Shown in pieces: positions 7,407 to 14,322 of a stretch of 20,208 nt of DNA (within the stretch, counting starts at the first letter, position 1; each line of letters starts with the position of its first letter). A program made the translations under genes and the position numbers. The stretch comes from JAKQLP01 sp964562165 (GTDB taxonomy: Bacteria > Patescibacteriota > Dojkabacteria > B142 > OLB20). The DNA lies in assembly GCA_964562165.1 (NCBI GenBank), contig CAZLRZ010000013.1:1-20208 (forward strand). The letters run 5' to 3'. The notes below the pieces were generated by a model. That model had not been told where the DNA came from, searched no databases, and saw only the letters and a list, made by a program, of their open reading frames with translations.

Positions 7407-8468
7407 TTAGTTCTTATATAAAAACAAAAGCTTGTTTTTTAGAGAATTGTCCAAATATTTTTCACTGACTGATAATGTAGAGTCATTTCCCAAAACAGAA
7501 AATAGAGAACTCCAAAAGTCCGTCGCTTCAACTTGTTTGACTATTTTATAATCTCCGTTTAAACCGAGTTTTTTGTTAATGTATTCATAGGCTAAATCCC
7601 TTGAACCCGTTTCATCAATCAAGCCTAATTCCAAAGATCTCTTATTTCCATAAGGAAGAGCTTTTACATCCGATTTTATTTTGGCGACTGGAATATCTCT
7701 TTGCTTACTAATATAACTAACAAATTCCTCATAAACATCATTTGTGTCTTCTTGCATTATTTGCTTTTCGATATCAGACATTGGTCTGTATGGATTCCCA
7801 AAATCTTTATATTCACCAGAAGTTATATAGTATGTCTCGATTCCATTTTCGGTGGAAACACTTGTTGATCCATCATTTTCGGATGTCACTTTATTGTAAT
7901 ATTTAAATGGGCCAAAAATGACACCTATGCTGCCGATCATGCTACCGCTGTCTGCAACTATGTATTCACCCGATGCGGCGGCCCAATATCCGCCACTGGC
8001 GCCTAACCCCATAATGTGAGAGACAACAGGATACCCGCTTTTTTCAATATATTCTGCAACACCGTCCGAAATTGCTTTTGATCCGGTTACTGTGCCACCT
8101 GGGGAATCTATCGCTAAAACGACACCCCTGATTGAGCGATCATTTGCGGCGTTAATCAAAACGTTTTTTACGTCATAACCAAAAGTCATATCGGTATATA
8201 AAAATGACAAAAAGTCATCTGGCTTTTCATTTAGAATTGTTCCAGTTATTGGAATGATTAAAATTGACTTTTCACTTTCTTCATCTCCACTTACATATTC
8301 AAGATCCAAATTTGAAGCAGAAACTATTGTTTTAGATGAATCAGCATTAAACCCGGAGGAAAAAATGAGTACTGGACATAAAACACATAAAGCGCATAAA
8401 AGTAATGTGATACCAAATAAAATGAAAAACATTAACCATCTTTTATTCCCTTTTTTTGATTCTTCCAT
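7407..8468 (-). CDS. sppA: Signal peptide peptidase SppA, S49 family
   Basis: Membrane serine protease that degrades cleaved signal peptides. It has 353 residues, the short single-domain form found in Gram-positives rather than the doubled E. coli form. An N-terminal anchor (about 11-36) precedes the ClpP-like fold. Motifs include AIDSPGGTVTGS (119-130) and GLGASGGYW, with Ser158 as the probable nucleophile. SMIGSIGV (176-183) follows, and SGEYKD carries the likely catalytic Lys221 of the Ser/Lys dyad. GLIDETGS (282-289) is the usual closing motif. An insert of about 10-12 residues between Ser and Lys (about 194-212) is longer than in B. subtilis SppA. It is transcribed divergently from ftsE. 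Confidence 0.95.
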   Translation of the reverse strand: MEESKKGNKRWLMFFILFGITLLLCALCVLCPVLIFSSGFNADSSKTIVSASNLDLEYVSGDEESEKSILIIPITGTILNEKPDDFLSFLYTDMTFGYDVKNVLINAANDRSIRGVVLAIDSPGGTVTGSKAISDGVAEYIEKSGYPVVSHIMGLGASGGYWAAASGEYIVADSGSMIGSIGVIFGPFKYYNKVTSENDGSTSVSTENGIETYYITSGEYKDFGNPYRPMSDIEKQIMQEDTNDVYEEFVSYISKQRDIPVAKIKSDVKALPYGNKRSLELGLIDETGSRDLAYEYINKKLGLNGDYKIVKQVEATDFWSSLFSVLGNDSTLSVSEKYLDNSLKNKLLFLYKN

Positions 8469-8497
8469 TCTGAAAAATATTTAAATTAGTAAAGAAC

Positions 8498-8526
8498 AAT
8501 ATAACAAAAGAAATACACAATTTGAA
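8498..8526 (-). promoter_or_regulatory. sppA: Candidate sppA promoter
   Basis: On the minus strand, TTCAAA (8526-8521) is followed after 17 bases by TATATT (8503-8498), about 30 bases before the sppA ATG. The -35 is only a partial match, but spacing is ideal and the position is right for a divergent pair with ftsE. Confidence 0.45.
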
Positions 8527-8539
8527 GCGATATTTGAAA

Positions 8540-8588
8540 TTGCATAAAGGGCCAGTTTTCTATACACTATATTGTTAGAAAGGAAAAA
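8540..8588 (+). promoter_or_regulatory. ftsE: Candidate ftsE promoter and clear Shine-Dalgarno
   Basis: TTGCAT at 8540-8545 lies 15-17 bases before TATACA/TACACT (8561-8568). The leader carries AGAAAGGA (8577-8584), with AGG five bases from the ATG. This is the only well-placed purine-rich Shine-Dalgarno I find before any start in the window, so it supports the 8589 start. The promoter assignment is less certain than the ribosome-binding site. Confidence 0.5.
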
Positions 8589-9692
8589 ATGATTCAATTT
8601 GTAACAGTTTCAAAAAAATACGACAACAATTACGAAGCCTTAAATGAAATCAATTTTGAGGTTCAGGATGGCGAATTTGCCTTTCTAGTAGGGCCTTCAG
8701 GATCAGGTAAAACCACAATCATCAAATTATTAATCCGCGAAGAAGTCCCTACTAATGGCAAGATCTATTTTGACGATCAAGACATCACCAAATTTAACAG
8801 GCAGCAAGTTTATACACTCAGAAGAAAGATCGGTGTAATATTTCAGGACTTTAAATTAATCAATGAACTCACGGCCTACGAAAACATTGCCTTTGTAATG
8901 GAAGCAGCCGGTAAACCCGAAAAAGAAATCAAAGAAAACGTTCCATATTTACTCGACATAGTTGGATTAAGTAGCAGAATGAAAGCCTTCCCGGAACAAT
9001 TATCTGGAGGAGAAAAACAAAGAGTTGCAATTGCAAGAGCCATGGCTAACAATCCTAAGCTGTTAATTGCAGATGAACCTACCGGTAACCTTGATCCAGA
9101 AACTGCTTGGGATATTGCTCAGATTTTATATAAAATTAATAATTGGGGCACAACAGTTTTAATGTCAACTCATGGTTCTGATATTGTAAATTCAATGCAT
9201 AAAAGAGTAATTAGATTGCAAAAAGGTGAAATTATTAGAGACGATTATAAGGGCGGATATGACGATGTTGACGAATATAGTATGAAGATTATAACTTCAA
9301 ACGAATCCTCGGAACCAATTCAACTACACTCAGTAAAACCAGAGAAGGCAGTTGAAAACTTATCCTCAAAGGATGAAGAAACTGTCCAAAAGGACAAGCC
9401 AGTTGTAGAAAAAAAAGAAGCGGAGAAGGGTAAAAAGAAAATTTCTTTTTCAGTTAAATCAAAAGCTCCAAAAATTGTTTTGAACGCAAGGATCACACCA
9501 AACGAGGAGAAGCCAATTCCACTTGAAGAAACCGAACTCAACGAAAGTTTAATTAAAACCTTAAAAGAGATCGGCTACCTCAATCTAGACAGCATAAAAG
9601 AGAAGGGGATTGAACATTTAAGAAATATTGATAAATTAACGGACGTTCAAATCAAACAAATACAAAAAGCATTAGGTAAAAATAAATCTTAA
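8589..9692 (+). CDS. ftsE: Cell-division ATPase FtsE with long C-terminal extension
   Basis: ABC ATPase of the FtsEX complex, which couples ATP hydrolysis to activation of wall hydrolases outside the cell. Residues 1-225 are a complete ATPase: Walker A GPSGSGKT (35-42), Q-loop Gln86, signature LSGGE (138-142), Walker B LLIADEPTG (158-166) and H-loop His195. Ordinary FtsE ends near residue 220-230, but this one has 367 residues. Residues 230-310 are a charged, Glu/Lys/Pro-rich linker. About 313-363 form a compact helical module (ESLIKTLKEIGYLNLDSIKE onward, ending QIKQIQKALG). Its pattern resembles a helix-hairpin-helix or RNA polymerase alpha-subunit C-terminal domain. The frame is continuous and the join shows no sign of a sequencing error. 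ftsX starts 14 bases downstream. Confidence 0.95.
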   Translation: MIQFVTVSKKYDNNYEALNEINFEVQDGEFAFLVGPSGSGKTTIIKLLIREEVPTNGKIYFDDQDITKFNRQQVYTLRRKIGVIFQDFKLINELTAYENIAFVMEAAGKPEKEIKENVPYLLDIVGLSSRMKAFPEQLSGGEKQRVAIARAMANNPKLLIADEPTGNLDPETAWDIAQILYKINNWGTTVLMSTHGSDIVNSMHKRVIRLQKGEIIRDDYKGGYDDVDEYSMKIITSNESSEPIQLHSVKPEKAVENLSSKDEETVQKDKPVVEKKEAEKGKKKISFSVKSKAPKIVLNARITPNEEKPIPLEETELNESLIKTLKEIGYLNLDSIKEKGIEHLRNIDKLTDVQIKQIQKALGKNKS

Positions 9693-9706
9693 AAACATTA
9701 TAAAAT

Positions 9707-10636
9707 ATGGGAGTATTTACATCAATCAACAGGTCATTCGGGAATACAAAAAAGCAAATCAAGCGTAGTGGCTGGCTTGCCTGGGCATCAGTTTTGGTTA
9801 TGACTTTAGCATTCTTTATTGCTAGTGTATTTTTATTATTGGCCTACCTTTCAAACTTATTTCTTGTTTCAATCGAAAACAAGCCACATATATATGTATT
9901 CTTTAATGCTGGCACAGAAGAACCTGTTATTAAAAAACTTAACGACGACTTAGTGGCAATGCCGGAAGTATTTCACGTTGAATATACAGACGAAAAGGGC
10001 GCTATTTCAGAATTTAAAGCAGTTCAAGAAAAAAAAGATCCTCAACTTGCACAAAATATTCGATCAAACGTCTTGCCACCTAGCCTTGGCGTAAGATTAG
10101 AAAGTATTGATGACGCGGATAAATTAATCACATATTTATCAAATGAAAAGCTTAATAACGACGACATTTTTGCAGTTCGATATAGTAAAGAATCAATCGA
10201 CATGATCAAAACCCTCTTTTACTGGCTTAGAATCGGAGGAGGCATTATTATTGGTTTATTACTCGTTGTTATTTTCTTATTTACACTATTAACAGTTGAA
10301 TTTAGAACTTTTTCGAGGGCCGAAGAAATTGGGATCATGCAATTAGTTGGTGGTAGTCTTTGGTTTATCAGATCCCCGTTTATTTTTGAGGGAGCATTTT
10401 ATGGGATGGTCGGGTCCTTTATAGCAAATTCAATAATTTTCATTATATACTTCATAGTTTTCTATCTAAACAGAACGAGTTCTGCTGTTACATTTATAAT
10501 GAACCTTTTTGGGAATTTGACCTGGCCTTCACTTGAACCTATTCATTATATTTTGTTCTTTACTGGCACACTAGTTATTGGTGCATTAGTCGGGGCCTTC
10601 AACAGCATTGTAGCCATCAGAAAATATATTTATTAA
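9707..10636 (+). CDS. ftsX: Cell-division permease-like protein FtsX
   Basis: Membrane partner of FtsE, 309 residues. It has a short cytoplasmic N-terminus, TM1 (about 26-52) and an extracellular domain (about 55-165) that in known systems grips the coiled coil of a hydrolase or its activator. Three more helices follow (about 172-197, 222-250 and 280-303). The cytoplasmic block SRAEEIGIMQLVGGSLWFIRSPFIFEG corresponds to the family's RREEIGIMRLVGA...PF..EG coupling-helix region that contacts FtsE. The protein order ftsE-ftsX-coiled-coil M23 matches FtsEX-EnvC/RipC-type arrangements. The ATG lies 14 bases after ftsE and has no Shine-Dalgarno. Confidence 0.95.
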   Translation: MGVFTSINRSFGNTKKQIKRSGWLAWASVLVMTLAFFIASVFLLLAYLSNLFLVSIENKPHIYVFFNAGTEEPVIKKLNDDLVAMPEVFHVEYTDEKGAISEFKAVQEKKDPQLAQNIRSNVLPPSLGVRLESIDDADKLITYLSNEKLNNDDIFAVRYSKESIDMIKTLFYWLRIGGGIIIGLLLVVIFLFTLLTVEFRTFSRAEEIGIMQLVGGSLWFIRSPFIFEGAFYGMVGSFIANSIIFIIYFIVFYLNRTSSAVTFIMNLFGNLTWPSLEPIHYILFFTGTLVIGALVGAFNSIVAIRKYIY

Positions 10637-10640
10637 ATTG

Positions 10641-10656
10641 TGATATATTATATATA
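10641..10656 (+). promoter_or_regulatory. Possible leaderless promoter of the M23 gene
   Basis: TGATATATT (10641-10649) reads as an extended -10 (TG-n-TATATT) whose expected start site, about 7 bases on, is the A of the ATG at 10656. No Shine-Dalgarno is present. If real, it would give a leaderless transcript independent of ftsEX. The AT richness makes a chance match possible. Confidence 0.25.
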
Positions 10657-11888
10657 TGAAGAATTTAATTAAAAAATTAAATATCCTTCTAGTTGTAATA
10701 ATCGCCTTTAGCTTTTCTACACCTATTTTAACAGTGAACGCCACATTGCAGGATGATCTTGCAGCAGTTCAGCAGAAGTTAAAAGATATTAAAAATCAAA
10801 AGAACTCAATTCAACAGTCTTTAAACAAGGACAAATCTCTACAAAGCCAATATTCTAATGAAATTTTAATTCTAAAGAACCAAATCGATTTACTCGATAC
10901 TGAAATAAAAGAGAAGGATTTAGTTATTCAAGAACTTAATCTTCAAATTAAAATTCTTACAGAAACAATCGAAACCACAACAATCAATATTGCTACCGCA
11001 AAAGGCGAAATTTTCAAGCTAGAAGATGAAACAGATAAAAGGCTTGTAGATATTTATATTGCCGAAAAAACCTTTTCTCAATTAGATATGTTTTTAAGTG
11101 AACAGGGTGGAGACATAATTAAACTAAGTGTTTATCAAAAGTCTTTCCAAATGGAAACTAACAAGCTTTTGGACGATTTGAATCTTAAAAAAGCAGACTT
11201 AGAAAAAAAACAAATACAATTAGAAAAGGATAAAGCGCAAATACTACTTGACCAAACTACATTAGAAACCGAAAAAGCCTCTTTAACAACTAAGCAGAGT
11301 GAACTTGATGGCCAAAGAGCAGTTTTCTATAAAAAGAGAAATGAACTTACCGCAAGCATTCAACAAAACACCGACTTGATCAACATTTATTCTCAAGAAG
11401 AACAAAAGACTCTTGCTATGCAAAATAAAATTGAACAAGAACTCTTTAATAATGTTGCTAATTTAGGTAATGGAACTTATGTCCTAAAAGGAACTATCAT
11501 TGGTAGGCAAGGGTATTCCGGCTATGTGATCCCTAAGGGTCCGGGTGGAGCCCATCTTCATTTTGCAACAAAGGTAAATGGTAGTTCCGTTAATCCTTGC
11601 TCACTACTCCCAACGGGGACATTCTCAAATTGCGGAGGTTCAGCTCAAATTAGCTGGCCACTCAGAAGCCCTTTCTATTACACTTCTTCATACGGTTGGA
11701 GATGGGGCAAATGGCATGATGCTATTGATATTGCTTCTTCTACAACTCATGCATATATTTATGCAGCACACGATGGTTGGCTATATAAAGGAGGGAATTT
11801 TAGTGGTGGAATCTGGAGAAAAGTCTGTGAGACCAAAGACAATTGCAACAAAGGCGTTTACACGTTTTACCTTCATCTAGCCGAATAA
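10656..11888 (+). CDS. Secreted coiled-coil M23 (LytM) murein hydrolase with apparently permuted domain
   Basis: FtsEX-linked peptidoglycan hydrolase or activator of 410 residues. A signal peptide (1-29, probable cleavage after VNA) is followed by a long coiled coil (about 30-275), as in EnvC and PcsB. The C-terminal 130 residues hold all M23 metallopeptidase motifs in altered order. GTIIGRQGYSG and GGAHLHF (H300, H302) with NGSSVNP, which normally end the domain, come first. WPLRSPFYYTSSYGWRWG, HDAID (H354, D358) and AAHDGWLYKGG, which normally begin it, follow. The protein stops right after YLHLAE (H407), where a normal domain would continue into the first block. Together the two halves make exactly one domain. 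Four cysteines (315, 326, 391, 397) may form disulfides in the exported protein. It starts 19 bases after ftsX. Confidence 0.9.
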   Translation: MKNLIKKLNILLVVIIAFSFSTPILTVNATLQDDLAAVQQKLKDIKNQKNSIQQSLNKDKSLQSQYSNEILILKNQIDLLDTEIKEKDLVIQELNLQIKILTETIETTTINIATAKGEIFKLEDETDKRLVDIYIAEKTFSQLDMFLSEQGGDIIKLSVYQKSFQMETNKLLDDLNLKKADLEKKQIQLEKDKAQILLDQTTLETEKASLTTKQSELDGQRAVFYKKRNELTASIQQNTDLINIYSQEEQKTLAMQNKIEQELFNNVANLGNGTYVLKGTIIGRQGYSGYVIPKGPGGAHLHFATKVNGSSVNPCSLLPTGTFSNCGGSAQISWPLRSPFYYTSSYGWRWGKWHDAIDIASSTTHAYIYAAHDGWLYKGGNFSGGIWRKVCETKDNCNKGVYTFYLHLAE

Positions 11889-11929
11889 ATTCACCGAATT
11901 TTGTATTGTTTTGTCTGACGTTTTTGCTT

Positions 11930-11945
11930 GGCCAAAAATTTGGCC
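11930..11945 (+). terminator. Hairpin between convergent M23 and truB genes
   Basis: GGCCAAA-AA-TTTGGCC is a perfect inverted repeat lying 41 bases after the M23 stop and directly against the truB stop codon. On the plus strand it is followed by TTAGATTTTTTCG, a broken T tract, so it could end the ftsEX operon transcript. On the minus strand no T-run follows. The stem is short and the tail is interrupted, so efficiency is uncertain. Confidence 0.45.
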
Positions 11946-12764
11946 TTAGATTTTTTCGAGGTCGATTACCATAGACTCATTGAGGACTCCGAGTTCTTTT
12001 CTATTTAAGGAAGCTAAAACAGCATCTGTTCCCAATTTGTTTCCAATATCTTCAGCTAATTGCCTAATATATGTGCCCTTAGAACATTTTACATAGATAT
12101 CGCAATAACCATATTTCTTATCGGGATCGATCCCTTTAAAAGGCAATTCCTTGCCGAGTTTTGCACCGTTTTCTAAAAGTTTAATATCGTAAATTGTAAT
12201 TTCTCTTTGGGGAACGTTAATTGTTGTAAATAGTTCTTCGGAATCTTTTCTTTTTATTATCAGTTCTTTTAAATTCTCCTTTTTAGAAACTTCAAAAGTG
12301 TATCGGGGGTCTCTCAAGATTTTTCTTAATTTAATCCCTTTAACTTTTACACTACTGTAGATGGATACAAATTGATTATATTTTCCTTTAAAAGAGTCTA
12401 AGACCTTGTTAAGTTCCTCATCTGTTGGAATAAAATCTGGTTGAGATCTTAAGATTTCACCCTCGGGATCTTGTGTGTAGTTGAACAATCCAAAAACTAT
12501 TCTAGCTTGATAAGCCTTGTCCCAATTCAAAATCTCATTACTTAGTTTGGTTGCCTTGCCAACTAAAATTAGCATAAGCCCACTGGAAAACACATCTAAG
12601 GCACCCGCATGTCCAACTTGTTTAATATTGAATTTTCTTCGGACTTGATCGACTAAATCGTGTGACGAAATATCTGAAGGTTTGTTCAACAACAATATTC
12701 CACTCGGTCGATTAAAATCATCGAAAATTAGCTTGTTTAACTGATATTTGGGACTTGAATTCAT
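11946..12764 (-). CDS. truB: tRNA pseudouridine(55) synthase TruB
   Basis: Makes pseudouridine 55 in the T-loop of tRNAs. It has 272 residues, shorter than E. coli TruB, with no C-terminal PUA domain visible after the catalytic core. Motif I is LLLNKPSDISSHDLVDQVRR. The catalytic block is GHAGALDVFSSGLMLIL, with the nucleophile Asp57. YTQDPEGEI (96-104) and the late KCSKGTYIRQLAEDIGNKLG are family signatures. The usual QxPPxYSAxKxxG segment is degenerate: it reads QFVSIYSSVKVKG, without the double proline. An extra charged stretch of about 25 residues follows it. It converges with the M23 gene and diverges from the exchanger gene. No Shine-Dalgarno is present. Confidence 0.94.
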   Translation of the reverse strand: MNSSPKYQLNKLIFDDFNRPSGILLLNKPSDISSHDLVDQVRRKFNIKQVGHAGALDVFSSGLMLILVGKATKLSNEILNWDKAYQARIVFGLFNYTQDPEGEILRSQPDFIPTDEELNKVLDSFKGKYNQFVSIYSSVKVKGIKLRKILRDPRYTFEVSKKENLKELIIKRKDSEELFTTINVPQREITIYDIKLLENGAKLGKELPFKGIDPDKKYGYCDIYVKCSKGTYIRQLAEDIGNKLGTDAVLASLNRKELGVLNESMVIDLEKI

Positions 12765-12819
12765 GCTCTAATAAATCTAAACTGTATGTAATAATATCAT
12801 ATTTTGGTGCCTTTTATTA

Positions 12820-13625
12820 ATGACTGATTCATTATTCCTACTCTTATCGATTTTTGCGATATTGATAATTATGATTCCCCTAAACGGACTCTTGTTAAAT
12901 CTTTGGATTAATTTGGCCCAAAGTTTAAATTTAAGTCGTAAACTAATTATTATTACATCGATTGGTATCCTGCTTTCTGTACCGGAGTTTTTTATAGCTC
13001 TAACTTCAATTCAATTAAATATTCCCGAGCTAGCTTTAGGGAATGCCCTCGGAACTGCAATAGTCTTAATTACTTTAGTAGCAGGCGTTATAGCAATTAA
13101 CAAAAAGGAGTTGAAAACTAATGAAATTTTTTCTTCTGATAATCTAAACCTACTTTCCGTTATTGCATTAATAAATATTGTACTTTCATTTGATGGTCAA
13201 TTATCAAGATTTGACGGAGTTATATTGGTACTTTCTTATTTTTTCTATTTATTTATTTTATCCACTCTAAAAGGGAAGTTTTCATTAACACAAAGGCCAC
13301 AGCTATCGTTAAATAAAAAGCTATTGTCTTTTTTGGGTTTGATTTTNNNNNNNNNNNNNNNNNNNNNNNNNNNNNNNNNNNNNNNNNNNNNNNNNNNNNN
13401 NNNNNNNNNNNNNNNNNNNNNNNNNNNNNNNNNNNNNNNNNNNNNNATATTACCGGCTCAGTCTTTTATTACTTTACAGTTCTTTTCTTAGCCTTGGCTT
13501 TATTACTCTTCAATTACTACTCAAGAACAAAGGATAGTCTTAACTGGAAGGAAGGAGTTATATTATTAACAAGCTATTTGCTATATATTCTGAGCGCATT
13601 AATTTTGATGATTGGCCAGAAATAA
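12820..13625 (+). CDS. Sodium/calcium exchanger (CaCA) family membrane protein, interrupted by scaffold gap
   Basis: Cation/Ca2+ exchanger family protein. Residues 1-176 before the gap are five hydrophobic segments. They include the alpha-1 repeat SVPEFFIALTSIQLNIPELALGNALGTAI, which corresponds to the GxSxPELxxS...GNxxGSN signature, here with a noncanonical start. After the gap, the frame beginning at 13449 (ITGSVFYYFTVLL...) gives 58 residues and ends at TAA 13623-13625. NWKEGVILLTSYLLYIL matches the R.EG..LL..Y..Y segment that closes CaCA proteins. The two sides are in different frames across exactly 100 N. That number is a placeholder, so the frame change is not evidence of a pseudogene. 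The alpha-2 repeat is missing from view and must lie in the gap. It ends 1 base before the convergent nth gene. Confidence 0.82.
13347..13446. other. Assembly gap of 100 N
   Basis: Exactly 100 ambiguous bases, the usual placeholder for a scaffold gap of unknown size. From the usual length of CaCA proteins and the missing alpha-2 repeat, the real gap is probably nearer 240-300 bases than 100. That estimate is inference. Confidence 0.97.
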
Positions 13626-13626
13626 G

Positions 13627-14253
13627 TTAGATCCGACTAGAAGGACAAATTTTATTGAGTTCGCAGGTCGCACACTTTGGATTTCTTGCAGTACAAACCT
13701 TTCTACCATGAGTAATTAAACAATGAGTAATATCATGCCAATCCTTTTTTTCATATAGTTTCATTAGATCAATTTCTATTTTTTTTGGATCACTCTGCCT
13801 GGTAAGTCCTAATCGATTTGATAAACGAATCACGTGAGTATCAACGGCAATACCTTCATTAATATTAAACCCTTCTGAAAGGACTACGTTGGCAGTCTTG
13901 CGAGCAACGCCGGGGATTTTTATCAGGTCAGCCATAGTACTTGGGACTTCTCCTTTAAAGGATTCCACTATCTTCATTGAAGCGGCCTTAATAAACCTAG
14001 CCTTGTTTTTGTAAAAACCAGTTGAGAAGATCAGTTTCTCTAGCTCTGATAATTCAATATCTAAATAATCTTCTACGTTTGGATATTTATCGAATAATTC
14101 TACAGTAACCTTGTTAACCCTTTCATCAGTGCACTGAGCCGAAAGAATAGTAGCCACCAATAGTTGCCATGGGGTTTGAAAATTCAAAGCGCACTTAATA
14201 TCAGGATATGTCGCCATTAATTTATCAAATATTTTCTTTGAAATTCTTGTCAT
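13627..14253 (-). CDS. nth: Endonuclease III
   Basis: Bifunctional DNA glycosylase/AP lyase that removes oxidised pyrimidines. At 208 residues it has the family's length. It has the LLVATILSAQCTD block (31-43). The helix-hairpin-helix LIKIPGVARKTANVVL carries catalytic Lys119, and VDTHV carries the activating Asp138. A C-terminal iron-sulfur loop has cysteines at 187, 194, 197 and 203 in the exact C-x6-C-x2-C-x5-C spacing of the 4Fe-4S cluster. It diverges from rodA, sharing an overlapping promoter region, and converges on the exchanger gene with one base between. The ATG at 14253 has no Shine-Dalgarno. Confidence 0.97.
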   Translation of the reverse strand: MTRISKKIFDKLMATYPDIKCALNFQTPWQLLVATILSAQCTDERVNKVTVELFDKYPNVEDYLDIELSELEKLIFSTGFYKNKARFIKAASMKIVESFKGEVPSTMADLIKIPGVARKTANVVLSEGFNINEGIAVDTHVIRLSNRLGLTRQSDPKKIEIDLMKLYEKKDWHDITHCLITHGRKVCTARNPKCATCELNKICPSSRI

Positions 14254-14322
14254 TATTTGGGAACTTTAAGCTATAATTTGCATACTCACAATTGATTATA
14301 GTATGAATTGGCAGAAACTCAA
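14247..14322. promoter_or_regulatory. Overlapping divergent promoters of nth and rodA
   Basis: Plus strand: TTGTCA (14247-14252, over the nth start codon), a 19-base spacer and TATAAT (14272-14277), giving a leader of about 19 bases to the rodA ATG. Minus strand: TTGAGT (14322-14317, inside rodA codons 5-7), a 16-base spacer and TATAAT (14300-14295), giving a leader of about 35 bases to nth. Two full TATAAT boxes on opposite strands within 30 bases are more than background. Each promoter's -35 lies in the other gene's start region, so the polymerases should compete. Confidence 0.6.

Noticed and set aside
11560..11888. M23 gene as a frameshifted or truncated tandem-domain pseudogene
   Set aside because: The two half-domains do not overlap, and all catalytic residues are kept. 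The 57 bases after the stop show no continuation of an M23 domain in any frame. Truncation would leave the first half unexplained.
13447..13491. Short frame ending in LQFFS after the gap as the true C-terminus of the exchanger
   Set aside because: It only continues the pre-gap frame across an arbitrary number of N. The frame starting at 13449 gives a family-like C-terminus.
12820..13625. Exchanger gene as a frameshifted pseudogene
   Set aside because: The frame change coincides with exactly 100 N, a placeholder length, so it carries no information about the real frame.
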